From the NCBI RefSeq assembly GCF_001279525.1, contig NZ_LGDY01000103.1:124001-188000 (forward strand): DNA of 64,000 bases, read 5' to 3'. Every line of letters starts with the position of its first letter. The stretch's first letter is position 1. Shown piece by piece: positions 52,282 to 61,201 of the stretch. A program made the translations under genes and the position numbers. A model generated the notes under the pieces. That model saw only the letters and a program-made list of their open reading frames with translations, searched no databases and was not told the origin of the DNA. This DNA comes from Nocardia sp. NRRL S-836 (GTDB lineage Bacteria > Actinomycetota > Actinomycetes > Mycobacteriales > Pseudonocardiaceae).

Positions 52282-53835
52282 TCAGTGACCCGCGGCCAGC
52301 TCCGCCGCCAGCCGCTCGTCACCGCTCTGCTCCTTCAGCGGCTTCTCCTTGATGAACAGCACCGCGAGCAGCGCCAGCACCGCGAACGGCGCGCCCACCA
52401 GGAAGATCTCGGCCGTGGCGGTCGCGTAGATCTCGGCGATGACGGCCTTGACCTCCGGCGGCAGCACGGTGATGTCCGGCACCGCGTTCTCGCCACCGGC
52501 GGCGGCGATCGGGCCGAACTTCTCCTCGGTCAGCGACGTGACCTTGTTGGCCAGCACCGCGCCCAGCGCCGAGACGCCGATCGCGCCGCCCAGGGAGCGG
52601 AAGAACGTCAGCGTGGACGTGGTGGCGCCCAGGTCGCGGGCGGGCACGTCGTTCTGGGCGGCCAGCACCAGGTTCTGCATCAGCAGGCCGACGCCGACAC
52701 CGAGCACGAACATGTCCACGCCCACCATGAAGACGGTGGTCTGGGCGGTGATCGTGGACAGCAGCAGCATGCCGCCGACCATGATGACGCCGCCGGCGAC
52801 CAGGAACGCCTTCCACCGGCCGTACCTGGTGATCAGCTGACCGGCCACGGTGGACGACACCAGCAGGCCGAAGATCAGCGGCAGGCCGAGCAGACCCGCC
52901 TGGGTGGGGGTCTTGCCGAGGGAGAGCTGGAAGTACTGCGACAGGAAGACCGTGCCGCCGAACATCGCCACACCGACCAGCGCGCTCGCGAGGGTGGTCA
53001 GGCCGACCGTGCGGTTGCGGAAGATCGAGAGCGGGATGATCGGGTCGTGGGCGCGGGACTCGACCCACACCGCGGCGACGAGGAGCACCACGCCGAGCGA
53101 GACGAGCAGGGCGGTCCAGCCGGAGGCCCACTCGAACTTCTGGCCGGCTAGCGACGACCAGACCAGCAGCGTCGACACGCCGGACACGATGAGGAACGCG
53201 CCCAGGTAGTCGATCTTCGTGTTCTCGTTGCGCACGACCGGGAGGTGCAGGGTGCGCTGCAGCAGCCAGATCGCGGCCAGCGTGAACGGGACGCCGATGA
53301 AGAAGCACCAGCGCCAGCCCAGCCACGAGGTGTCCACCAGCAGGCCGCCGATCAGCGGTCCGGCGACGGTGCCGACACCGAACACGGCGCCGAACAGGCC
53401 GGAGTAGCGGCCGAGCTCGCGCGGCGGGATCATCGCGGCCATCACGATCGTCGCGAGTGCCGTCACGCCGCCGGCGCCGAGGCCCTGCACGACGCGGCTG
53501 ACGATGAGCATCTCGATGTTCTGCGAGAAGCCCGCGATCAGGGAGCCGACGACGAACAGGCTGAGCGAGGCCTGGATGAGCAGCTTGCGGCTGTAGAGGT
53601 CGGCGAGCTTGCCCCACAGCGGCACGGTCGCGGTCATCGCGAGCAGCTCGACGGTGACGATCCAGGCGAAGATCGACTGCGAGCCCTTGAGGTCGGCGAC
53701 GATGCGCGGCAGCGCGTTCGAGACGATGGTGCTGGCCAGGATCGACACGAACATGCCCAGCATGAGGCCGGACATGGCCTGCAGGACGTCGCGTTTCGAG
53801 TGGACTGGTCTGGGCGCTTCGGTTTCGGTGCTCAT
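52282..53835 (-). CDS. DHA2-family MFS drug exporter (EmrB/QacA type)
   Basis: A 517-residue, 14-helix major facilitator. Motif A GKLADLYSRKLL (about residues 75-86) and motif C GVGTVAGPLIGGLLVDTSW (about 150-168) mark a proton-driven antiporter of the DHA2 group. The last helix is at about residue 480. It would export a toxic compound. The ATG overlaps the TetR stop (ATGA), so the repressor and its target are one operon. Confidence 0.92.
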   Translation of the reverse strand: MSTETEAPRPVHSKRDVLQAMSGLMLGMFVSILASTIVSNALPRIVADLKGSQSIFAWIVTVELLAMTATVPLWGKLADLYSRKLLIQASLSLFVVGSLIAGFSQNIEMLIVSRVVQGLGAGGVTALATIVMAAMIPPRELGRYSGLFGAVFGVGTVAGPLIGGLLVDTSWLGWRWCFFIGVPFTLAAIWLLQRTLHLPVVRNENTKIDYLGAFLIVSGVSTLLVWSSLAGQKFEWASGWTALLVSLGVVLLVAAVWVESRAHDPIIPLSIFRNRTVGLTTLASALVGVAMFGGTVFLSQYFQLSLGKTPTQAGLLGLPLIFGLLVSSTVAGQLITRYGRWKAFLVAGGVIMVGGMLLLSTITAQTTVFMVGVDMFVLGVGVGLLMQNLVLAAQNDVPARDLGATTSTLTFFRSLGGAIGVSALGAVLANKVTSLTEEKFGPIAAAGGENAVPDITVLPPEVKAVIAEIYATATAEIFLVGAPFAVLALLAVLFIKEKPLKEQSGDERLAAELAAGH

Positions 53836-54455
53836 GAGGGTCCCCCTTCGTGGTGGTGCGGTGCGTGAGCCAGTCCGGCGCCGATCAGGTCGAGTGCCTC
53901 GCTGAACAGGTCGCCCAGGGCGACGTTGTCGTCGCCGGCCCAGCGCGACACCGAACAGCGGAACGCCGCCGTCGCCGCGGACACGAGCAGCCACGGGTAC
54001 AGGTGGTCGGCCGGCAGCCCGGCCCGTTCCGCCACGGCGGCGCTGAGCAGCTGCTCGGCCTCCGCGCTGCTCGCGAACGCGCGCACCAGCAGGTCCGGGC
54101 GCTGCATCAGCACGTTCTTGCGCAACAGCCACAGGTCGCGGGCGTTGTTCAGCTCGTCGTCGATCTCCGCGAGCACGGCGGCGCGGAACGCCTCGAAGGG
54201 CGTGCCGGCGGCCACCGCCAGGACCCGCCCGGCGATGCGCGGCCCCGACTCCGGGTCCGCGCCGATCAGCGCGTCGTCCTTGCTCGCGAAGTAGTTGAAG
54301 AAGGTGCGCACCGAGACGTCGGCCTCGGCGGCGATCTCCTCCACGGTGACGTGGTCGAAGCCCTTCTCGGCGGACAGGCGCAGCGTCGCCCGCTCCAGCG
54401 CCGCACGCGTGCGGCGCTTCTTGCGGTCGCGCAGGCTCTCCCCCGACTGGTTCAC
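53832..54455 (-). CDS. TetR-family repressor of the MFS exporter
   Basis: A protein of about 207 residues. HTH: RRTRAALERATLRLSAEKGF, VTVEEIAAEADVSVRTFFNY, FASKDDALIG. The C-terminal ligand domain is helical. First gene of the operon with the exporter. The GTG at 54455 is chosen; a GTG at 54470 would add MYCSP and would sit close to a likely transcription start, i.e. leaderless. An operator with three TTGCAGT half sites is just upstream. Confidence 0.9.
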   Translation of the reverse strand: MNQSGESLRDRKKRRTRAALERATLRLSAEKGFDHVTVEEIAAEADVSVRTFFNYFASKDDALIGADPESGPRIAGRVLAVAAGTPFEAFRAAVLAEIDDELNNARDLWLLRKNVLMQRPDLLVRAFASSAEAEQLLSAAVAERAGLPADHLYPWLLVSAATAAFRCSVSRWAGDDNVALGDLFSEALDLIGAGLAHAPHHHEGGPS

Positions 54456-54477
54456 GGGTGAACAGTACACGAGAGTT

Positions 54478-54502
54478 TTGCAGTCACTGCAACTTTGCAG
54501 TG
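54478..54502 (-). promoter_or_regulatory. TetR operator with three half sites
   Basis: TTGCAGT-c-ACTGCAA (54478-54492) is a perfect 15-bp palindrome; a third half site TTGCAGTG follows at 54495-54502. On the minus strand TTGCAG could also be the -35 box with TGTACT 17 bp later as -10, so a bound repressor would block the promoter. Confidence 0.75.
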
Positions 54503-54530
54503 TGTGAAGAACGTCGCTCCGCGTGCTCGG

Positions 54531-55283
54531 TCACGACCAGGGCGACTGGGGCCGCTCCTGCAGCTCGCCGTCGAGGTACAGGTCGACCTTCTCGCTGTAG
54601 AAGCACGCCAGCCCGGCCACCTTCTGGCTCTCCGGCAGCGGCGTGCGGTAGATCCACACGAGGTCCTCGTGCAGCACACCGCCGACCTCGACCGACCAGT
54701 ACGTCGCCGTGCCCTTGTACGGGCACCGCGTCTGCGTGTCCGAGGGCCGGAGCAGGTCGAACCGGACGTCACTCAACGGCAGGTAGTACCTCGGCGGCAA
54801 CCCGGTTTCGAAGAGGACGCGCGGCTGGGAGGACGCGGCCAGCGTCACGCCGTCCAGCGCCACCCGCACGTGCCGCGAGCTGCCCAGCACGTCGACGCGC
54901 GTGTACGGGTCGCGCGGGTGGACGTAGATCGGCTCGTCCTCCTCCAGCCACTCGTCCATCGCCGCGAACTCGAACCGCACGAGGTCCCGCAGCTCCTCGA
55001 TCGGCGAGCCGGGGTACGTCAGCGCGGCCCCCTCGGCGACGCCCCCGCTGGTCACGACGTCGTGCACCACGCCCTCGCCCCTGCTGGGCGAGTGCCTGGT
55101 CTCCCCCGTCGGCTTCAGCTCGGCGCGCACCGACGCCAGCGGCAGGTAGTAGGCCGGGTAATACGGGATCTCCCAGACCAGGCGTGGCGCGGTCGTGTCA
55201 GCGACCAGATCGCCACCGGAGTACGTGCGGACCCGCTTCGCCGAGTGCTCCACGCGCACGCGGCCACGCTGCTCGTTGCCCAT
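54531..55283 (-). CDS. Double DUF427 protein
   Basis: A 250-residue soluble protein with two DUF427 domains: residues about 8-110 (RVRVEHSAKRVRTYSGGDLV, EIPYYPAYYLPLASV) and about 125-245 (HVRVALDGVTLAASSQPRVL, GLPPRYYLPLSDVRFDLL, CPYKGTATYWSVEVGG). DUF427 has a small beta-barrel-like fold of unknown activity. ATG at 55283 follows GAGCA only weakly. Monocistronic. Confidence 0.85.
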   Translation of the reverse strand: MGNEQRGRVRVEHSAKRVRTYSGGDLVADTTAPRLVWEIPYYPAYYLPLASVRAELKPTGETRHSPSRGEGVVHDVVTSGGVAEGAALTYPGSPIEELRDLVRFEFAAMDEWLEEDEPIYVHPRDPYTRVDVLGSSRHVRVALDGVTLAASSQPRVLFETGLPPRYYLPLSDVRFDLLRPSDTQTRCPYKGTATYWSVEVGGVLHEDLVWIYRTPLPESQKVAGLACFYSEKVDLYLDGELQERPQSPWS

Positions 55284-55439
55284 GCTCCAAGACAACACGG
55301 CGCGATCGAGCCCTGTTCCACGGCAACTGCCCACGCTCGGTGAAAATCCCCCGACCGGGGATCACCTGTTGGGGTACAACGGGTGTGAATTCCCCTTCGG
55401 GGCGCTTTGGGGGTCAACGACCGTGCTTACGCTCCTCGC

Positions 55440-55574
55440 ATGCCGGAGGAAACCGACAATCCCGCTCCGACACCCCCTGCCGCACCGGCCGGGCCGGTCG
55501 TCATGGGCACGCCGATCCACGACCAGATCGCCGCGCAGCTCGGAGTTCGCCAAAAGCATCGCCGACCCGACTGA
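55440..55574 (+). CDS. Small acidic/Pro-rich protein, possibly frameshifted
   Basis: The ATG at 55440 opens a 44-residue frame (MPEETDNPAPTPPAAPAGPV, VMGTPIHDQIAAQLG). After residue 35 the frame turns into basic residues and stops, while the +1 frame continues sensibly (EFAKSIADPTEPGYEWLLWL, then QEGEL) up to the next gene without a stop. A one-base change at about 55541 would join them. A promoter-like region with repeated TTGGGG-TCAAC/TACAAC words precedes it. I do not recognise the family. The rest of the 333-bp space before the peptidase gene holds only short GC hairpins such as CCCCttcGGGG. Confidence 0.35.
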   Translation: MPEETDNPAPTPPAAPAGPVVMGTPIHDQIAAQLGVRQKHRRPD

Positions 55575-55616
55575 GCCCGGCTATGAATGGCTCCTCTGGC
55601 TGCAGGAGGGGGAGCT

Positions 55617-57122
55617 ATGCGTGTCGTGGTGCTGGGGGCCGTCGTGGCGTTCGTCGTCGCACTCGCGCCACCCGCGGTGGCGTCGGTGCCGTCGATCACC
55701 TGGCAGGCGTGCGGACCGGAGCACCCCGGCTTCGAGTGCGCGCAGATCGAGGTGCCGCTGGACCACGACCACCCGCGCGGCGCCACGACGACGCTCGCGC
55801 TGACCCGGCTGCCGGCGCCGGACCGGGCGCGGCGGATCGGGTCGCTGCTGTTCAACCCCGGCGGGCCCGGTGCGTCCGGCCTCGACTACACGTGGGCGTG
55901 GGCCGCCCGGATGTCGGCGGGCACGCAGGGGCGCTTCGACGTCGTCGGGTTCGACCCGCGCGGCATCGGCCGGTCCGGCCCGCTGCGCTGCTTCGCCACC
56001 GAGCAGGAGCGCGCCGAGTACCTGGCGGACCTCCCGCTGTTCCCGTACCGGCCGGAGGCGGAGCGGCCGTTCTTCGACAGGTTCCGCGCTCTCGCGCAGA
56101 AGTGCGACCAGCCGATCGCACGGCACATGAGCACCGGCGACGTCGCACGGGACATGGAGCTGCTCCGCCGTGCGCTGGGCGACCGCAAACTCACCTACTT
56201 CGGCCACTCGTACGGTTCGTACCTCGGCACGACCTACGCGAACCTGTTCCCGGACAACGTCCGCGCGATCGCGATCGACGGCGTGCTGGACCCGGAGCGG
56301 TACTCGCGCGGCCGCCAGATCGAGTCGGACCGGGTCGCCGGACGGGAGGTCCTCGACGAGTTCTTCCGCCTCTGCGACGAGGCCGCCTGTCCGCTCGGAC
56401 CGCACTCCCGGCAACGGTACGAGGCGCTGCTGGCGTCGGCACGCACCAAGCCGGTCCAGCTCGGTACCGAGGTGTGGACCTACGACCAGGTCGTGAGCTA
56501 CGCACGCCTGACGGGCTACGCCTCGGAGCTGTGGACGGACATCGCGACCACGCTGGACCAGCTGGCCGACGCCGTCGCGAACCCGGTGGCCACCACGGTA
56601 ACCACGACGACGGCGGCTCCGGCGTACGACAACATGTTCGACGCGAACCTCGGCAACACGTGCGCGGACATCGAGTTCCCGCGCGAGTTCGGTACGTACC
56701 GCGCCATCGGGCGTTATGCGCAGGCCGGCTCCGAGTTCGGCCCGTACTGGTGGTGGACGAACTCCGCGTGCGCGGACTGGCCCGTGAACGAGGACCGCTA
56801 CACGGGCCCGTGGAACGCCCGCACGTCCGCACCGGTACTGGTGGTGGGCGGCTACTTCGACGGCGGAACGGACTACCGCGGCGCACAGGCCGTGGCACGG
56901 CAACTGCCCAACAGCCGCCTGCTGTCGTACGCCGGCTGGGGGCACGTGTCGTGGCGCCGCAGCCAGTGCGCGGCCGACCACATCCACGCCTACCTGCTGG
57001 CCGGAACGCTGCCCGCGCCCGGAACCGTGTGCCCGGCGAACCCCAGCCCGTTCCAGGCGCCCGCGAGCCCGGTGGCCGGTGACGACTTCCGGCGCTACCC
57101 GCACACCGCCGCCGCGCGGTAG
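55617..57122 (+). CDS. Secreted tripeptidyl aminopeptidase-type alpha/beta hydrolase
   Basis: A 501-residue exported hydrolase. Signal peptide cleavage near AVA-SVPSI. FNPGGPGASGLDYTW (oxyanion region), FDVVGFDPRGIGRSGPLRC, nucleophile elbow YFGHSYGSYLGTTYA (Ser about residue 205), and the C-terminal TAP-like part with Asp in GGYFDGGTDY and His in AGWGHVSWRRS complete the triad. It resembles the SlpD/SlpE and Tap proteases of Streptomyces, which remove N-terminal peptides from secreted proteins. ATG at 55617 has a strong GGAGGGGGAG site. Confidence 0.9.
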   Translation: MRVVVLGAVVAFVVALAPPAVASVPSITWQACGPEHPGFECAQIEVPLDHDHPRGATTTLALTRLPAPDRARRIGSLLFNPGGPGASGLDYTWAWAARMSAGTQGRFDVVGFDPRGIGRSGPLRCFATEQERAEYLADLPLFPYRPEAERPFFDRFRALAQKCDQPIARHMSTGDVARDMELLRRALGDRKLTYFGHSYGSYLGTTYANLFPDNVRAIAIDGVLDPERYSRGRQIESDRVAGREVLDEFFRLCDEAACPLGPHSRQRYEALLASARTKPVQLGTEVWTYDQVVSYARLTGYASELWTDIATTLDQLADAVANPVATTVTTTTAAPAYDNMFDANLGNTCADIEFPREFGTYRAIGRYAQAGSEFGPYWWWTNSACADWPVNEDRYTGPWNARTSAPVLVVGGYFDGGTDYRGAQAVARQLPNSRLLSYAGWGHVSWRRSQCAADHIHAYLLAGTLPAPGTVCPANPSPFQAPASPVAGDDFRRYPHTAAAR

Positions 57123-57233
57123 GAAGAGCGCTTCGGCCGACACGAGGGGACCTGTCGATGCGGGCAACCGCGCCCGCGGCGCTCGTGGTCACGGTCTGTG
57201 GAAGGCGGTCCGCAACCGGTTCCGGCGCTTGTG

Positions 57234-57364
57234 TTCGATCCCGTGACCCACAAGCGCCGCAACGTTGTCGAACGCTGCTTCGACCGGCTCAAGCGGTTCC
57301 GGGCGATCGCCACCCGCTGCGCAAGACCGCCCTGTCCCACAAGCCATGATCGACCTGGCCGTCC
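57234..57364 (+). pseudogene. IS5/IS4-type transposase C-terminal remnant
   Basis: A short relic: FDPVTHKRRNVVERCFDRLK, RFRAIATRC, then in other frames KTALSHK and MIDLAVLTLRLR. These are the C-terminal RRNVVER-x-F-x-RLK block and end of IS5-like DDE transposases, broken by at least two frame changes. No inverted repeats were found around it. It lies between the peptidase and the helicase stop. Confidence 0.8.
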
Positions 57365-60145
57365 TCACGCTCCGGCTTCGCAGACGGGCCCCAGTTCCTG
57401 CACCAGTTCGACCGCCGCCCGCGCCGGATCGTGGCCGAAGCGGCTGCCGAACGCGTCGTGCACGCGCCACCCCGCGTGGGTGAGCGCACGCCAGCGAGCG
57501 AGATGTGCCGGTGCCCCTTCGGGATGCGGGCGCGTCTCCACCGCCACGGCGTGCTCTTTCGCGCCGACGACGAGGTCGACGCGCCACTGCCCGACCGGAT
57601 GTCCCGTGCGGACGGTGGCGCCCGCGGTCCGCAGCTCCTGGGCCAGCCGTGCGGTCCAGTCGTCGTCCGGTTCGGTGCCCTCGGTCTCGGTCGGCGGCAG
57701 CTCGGCGTGCCTGAGGTACTCGCCGACCAGGCCCGGCGGCTGCCGCACCGAGGTGATGACGTGCACGAGCTTGCGGGCGCGCGTGGTCAGCACGGCGAGC
57801 AGGTTGCGGTCGTTCACGAACCGCCACCCGGCCGGTTTCCCGTCCGCGGTCAGGCTGATCACGACCTCGTCGAACTCGCTGCCCTGCACGTCGTGCACGG
57901 TGCCGACCCGCACGCCGCCGGAGGTGATCTCGTCGAGCGACAGCTCGTTCAGCACCGCCTCCTCCAGCTCGTCGGCCTGCGCGCGGAACGGCGTGACCAC
58001 GCCGATCGACCGCACCCCGGCCGCGACGCGCTTGCGCAGGTGCGCGAGGACCGCGTCGACCTCGGCCTGGTTCACGCCCTTCGCGTCGCGCTCGCCGGCC
58101 ACGTGCTCGGTGTCGATGCAGTCGACGTCCGCGATCGCCGGGTGTGTGGTGAGCAGGGCGATCCTGCCCTCGTAGAACCGGGTGGCGGCGAAGCCGATCA
58201 GGTGCGGCGCGCACCGGTGGTGCTCGTCGAGCCAGTGCACGCCCGCCGCGGCGGCACCGGCGTCGAACAGGCTCACCTTCGGCACGTCGAGCCGGTCGCG
58301 CAGGTCCGCGGTGCCCTCCGCGTCGACCGCCGCCTGCACGGTCTGGTCGCTGACGAACGACACGTGCCGCAGCTGCCGCGGGTCCCCGCCGATGACGGCG
58401 GACCGGCCGCGCAGCAACGCCGGTCCGGCGAGCGGCTGGTCGACGTGGCTGGCCTCGTCGATGACGACCAGGTCGAACATGCCCGGCACGGGCGGCAGGA
58501 TGTCCTCGACGTCGGCGAGCGTGCCGACCCACAGCGGCAACGCCGACACCAGGTGCCTGCTGTCGATCTCCGCGAGCCCCCGCCTGCGGGCCGCGCGGCC
58601 GGAGCGCAGCGCCGTCGCCAGCGCCGCGACCGCCCTGGCCGCGCCGTCACCCCTGCGGCCGACGGCGTACTCCCCGAGGTAGCCGGCGGTGGCCGCACGG
58701 CCGCGTGCGTCGAGTTCGGCGAGCAACGGGCGCAGCTCGGCGAACGTCGTGCCCTCCCGTGCCGCGACCCGCACCGCCGCGGCGGTCTGCTCGGCCGCCT
58801 CGACCGCGGCTTTCAGGTCCTCTGTGGACACTTGACCCGCACCGGTCAGCCGCCGTGCCCTGGACAGCGCGCGGTTCGTGCGGAACCCGCCCAGGAACCC
58901 GGTGCGCGGCGTCAGCAACCCGTACAACTCAACGAAGTCCGTGTCCGCCTCGAACGCTTTCGGTGCCACGGAACGATGTCCGGCCATCAGTGCGTTGTGC
59001 TTGCGTGCCTGTGCTGCCAGTTCCTCGTCCACGAGCGCGTTCGTGACGGCCCGCTCGACGCGCACGATCGCCGCGTCGGCCTCCCGCCGCTCGCGGTCGA
59101 GCGACTCGACCCGGTCCGGCTTGCCGAACGTGGCGGACAGCCCGTCGCCGAGTTCCCGGGCCATCGCCTGGCGCAGCTCGGAGTCGCCGAACAGCACCGG
59201 CACCGGCCCGCCCGCCTTGCGCAGCGCGGCACCGAGCACGTCGGCGGCGTTGCGCGTGCGGCTGGCCAGCAGCACCGACTTCCCCGCCGCCACCGCGTCC
59301 AGCGCGAGCGCGGCGAGCGTGTGCGTCTTGCCGGCCCCCGGCGGCCCGCCGACGACGGTGATCCGCGCCCGCCGGGCGTGCTCGACCGCCTGCTGCTGGC
59401 TGTGGCTGAGCGGCAGCACCGGCCTGACCGGCTCGTACCGGTCCACGACGGCGTCCCCGCCCCCGTAGAGCGCCGCGAACGCCGTCTCCTCGATGCCCTC
59501 CTTCGCCGCCCAGGCGTACAGCGCCGCACCGTGCTCGGTGCTGACCACCGGCTCACCGGCGTGCAGCCCCGCGCCCACGGCCACGACGAGCTCACTGCCC
59601 GAGATCAGCGTCGCGGGAGGCTCGTGCACCACCGGCACGTCGCGGAACCCGGCCGCCGCCAGCGTCGCCGTGATCCACTGCTCGGTCGGCGCGAGCGCGA
59701 CCTCCCGTTCGGCGGCCTTGGCCTGGTCCTCGATCAACGGGAACACGGCGGTGTCACCGGCCACGTGGAAGGCGCAGTTGGACCTGAGCCCTTGGTGCAG
59801 CCGCACCGGCCGCGAGACCAGCGGCAGGCACACCCGCCGCCGCTGCCCGCCGATCTGCGCCGGACCGGTGAGGAACGCCCAGCTCACCCGCAGCAGCCGG
59901 TCCTCCTGGTGCAGGGCGTCGTACGCGGCGAGCCGCCGGACCTGCTCCTGCGCCTGTTTCGGCACGGTCCAGGTGATCGGCGTCCACCTCTCACCCGTCT
60001 GCACCGCCGTGATCGCCCGCCACGCCGCCTCGTGGTCGCCCAGCCAGAGCAGGCCGGCCGACTTGCGGAGGTCGAGCTGGGACTTCTGCGGCTGCTCGGC
60101 GGCACTGAGCCGGGCCAGGGTGCGCAGGACGGCGGGCACGTTCAC
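57365..60145 (-). CDS. Superfamily 1 (UPF1-like) helicase with C-terminal nuclease-like domain
   Basis: A protein of about 926 residues. N-terminal 250 residues are of unknown fold. Helicase motifs: Q-region LSHSQQQAVEHARR, Walker A VVGGPPGAGKTHTLAAL (about residue 280), motif II DLVVIDEASH, motif III VIGGDPRQL, IV VHWLDEHHRC, V VGTVHDVQGSEFDEVVISLT, VI LLAVLTTRARKLVHV. The last about 90 residues (WRVDLVVGAKEHAVAVETRP) look like a restriction-endonuclease-like core with D and E-x-T in place of E-x-K. No start has a ribosome site; GTG 60145 lies inside the perfect inverted repeat. It may act in DNA repair or defence. Confidence 0.85.
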   Translation of the reverse strand: MNVPAVLRTLARLSAAEQPQKSQLDLRKSAGLLWLGDHEAAWRAITAVQTGERWTPITWTVPKQAQEQVRRLAAYDALHQEDRLLRVSWAFLTGPAQIGGQRRRVCLPLVSRPVRLHQGLRSNCAFHVAGDTAVFPLIEDQAKAAEREVALAPTEQWITATLAAAGFRDVPVVHEPPATLISGSELVVAVGAGLHAGEPVVSTEHGAALYAWAAKEGIEETAFAALYGGGDAVVDRYEPVRPVLPLSHSQQQAVEHARRARITVVGGPPGAGKTHTLAALALDAVAAGKSVLLASRTRNAADVLGAALRKAGGPVPVLFGDSELRQAMARELGDGLSATFGKPDRVESLDRERREADAAIVRVERAVTNALVDEELAAQARKHNALMAGHRSVAPKAFEADTDFVELYGLLTPRTGFLGGFRTNRALSRARRLTGAGQVSTEDLKAAVEAAEQTAAAVRVAAREGTTFAELRPLLAELDARGRAATAGYLGEYAVGRRGDGAARAVAALATALRSGRAARRRGLAEIDSRHLVSALPLWVGTLADVEDILPPVPGMFDLVVIDEASHVDQPLAGPALLRGRSAVIGGDPRQLRHVSFVSDQTVQAAVDAEGTADLRDRLDVPKVSLFDAGAAAAGVHWLDEHHRCAPHLIGFAATRFYEGRIALLTTHPAIADVDCIDTEHVAGERDAKGVNQAEVDAVLAHLRKRVAAGVRSIGVVTPFRAQADELEEAVLNELSLDEITSGGVRVGTVHDVQGSEFDEVVISLTADGKPAGWRFVNDRNLLAVLTTRARKLVHVITSVRQPPGLVGEYLRHAELPPTETEGTEPDDDWTARLAQELRTAGATVRTGHPVGQWRVDLVVGAKEHAVAVETRPHPEGAPAHLARWRALTHAGWRVHDAFGSRFGHDPARAAVELVQELGPVCEAGA

Positions 60146-60186
60146 GCGCACATCGTGCCATCGCGAGGATGGCACGATGTGCGCGT
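60144..60186. repeat. Perfect 19-bp inverted repeat across the helicase start
   Basis: Arms at 60144-60162 and 60168-60186 are exact reverse complements (ACGCGCACATCGTGCCATC and its complement) around a 5-bp loop. It covers the helicase start codon and lies 77 bp after the sigma-factor stop. It could be an operator, a transcript hairpin occluding the start, or a terminator for the sigma gene. No T-tract follows. Confidence 0.85.
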
Positions 60187-60262
60187 TGGCCGGCAGACCG
60201 GTCGACGGACCGGTCGGCCGACGACCTGCGACTTCCGTCGGGTTCGCGTCGCGTCACGCGGC

Positions 60263-61201
60263 TCAGCCGGCGAGCGCGAACAGCTCCTCCGGCCGGCCGG
60301 AGGACTTGAGCACGGCGATCGACTGCTTCTCCAGCTGGCGGATCCGCTCGCGGGTCAGCCCGAGCTCGTCGGCGACCTCCTGGAGCGTCCGCTCACGGCC
60401 GTCCTCCAGGCCGAAGCGCAGCCGCATGATCCGGCCCTGGCGTTCGGGCAGGACCTCCAGCAGGGACCGCACGCCCTCCACGAACTCCTGCTGCTCCACC
60501 AGGTCCGGCGCCGAGACGCCGTCGGAGTCCTGGATCAGGTCGCCCAGCACCGAGTCGCCCTCGGAGCCGACCGGCGTCTCCAGCGACACGCACGTGCGGG
60601 CCGCGTCGCGCAGGTCCTGCACGCGCTGCGGCGACACCTTGGCGTGCGCGGCGATCTCCTCCACGGTGGCCTCACGGCCGAACTCCGCGGAGAGCTTCTG
60701 CCCGACGCGGTTGAGCTTGTTGACCTCTTCCACGACGTGCACCGGCAGGCGGACGGTACGGGTCTGGTCGGCCAGACCGCGTTCGATCGCCTGGCGGATC
60801 CACCACATCGCGTAGGTGGAGAACTTGTAGCCCTTGGCGTAGTCGAACTTCTCGACCGCGCGGATCAGGCCGAGGTTGCCCTCCTGCACGACGTCCAGGA
60901 ACGGCAGGCCGCGGAACGAGTGCTTCTTCGCGACCGACACGACCAGGCGCAGGTTCGCGCGGATCATGTGGTCCTTGGCGCGCTCACCCTCGGCCACCAG
61001 CCGCCGCAGCAGCCGCTTGTCGCGGGTGGTGTCGCCGGAGCTCAGCAACTGCTCGGCATAAAGGCCGACCTCGATCGCCTTCGCGAGCACGACCTCTTCC
61101 GAGGCGCTGAGCAGCGGCGTGCCGCCCACGTCGCGCAGGTACTGGCCGACCAGGTCCGCGTCCTGCTGTCCGGACGCGCGGTTCTTCAGTTCTGCAGGCA
61201 T
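60263..61201 (-). CDS. Group 2 sigma-70 factor (SigB/Hrd type)
   Basis: A 312-residue primary-like sigma factor. Region 1.2 DADLVGQYLRDVGGTPLLSA, region 2 DHMIRANLRLVVSVAKKHSF, GLPFLDVVQEGNLGLIRAVE, KFDYAKGYKFSTYAMWWIRQ (2.4), region 3, region 4.2 TLQEVADELGLTRERIRQLE. It lacks the long acidic N-terminus of the principal sigma, so it is a group 2 factor like mycobacterial SigB or Streptomyces HrdA, probably for stationary or stress conditions. The ATG has GGGGGATC before it. Partner-switching genes in this window point to a different, group 3, sigma factor. Confidence 0.92.
   Translation of the reverse strand: MPAELKNRASGQQDADLVGQYLRDVGGTPLLSASEEVVLAKAIEVGLYAEQLLSSGDTTRDKRLLRRLVAEGERAKDHMIRANLRLVVSVAKKHSFRGLPFLDVVQEGNLGLIRAVEKFDYAKGYKFSTYAMWWIRQAIERGLADQTRTVRLPVHVVEEVNKLNRVGQKLSAEFGREATVEEIAAHAKVSPQRVQDLRDAARTCVSLETPVGSEGDSVLGDLIQDSDGVSAPDLVEQQEFVEGVRSLLEVLPERQGRIMRLRFGLEDGRERTLQEVADELGLTRERIRQLEKQSIAVLKSSGRPEELFALAG

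Noticed and set aside
57365..60145. Helicase as HelR, the rifamycin-protective helicase-like protein
   Set aside because: Motif order and the nuclease-like tail fit UPF1-like SF1 proteins, there is no RAE upstream, and it is far from rox.
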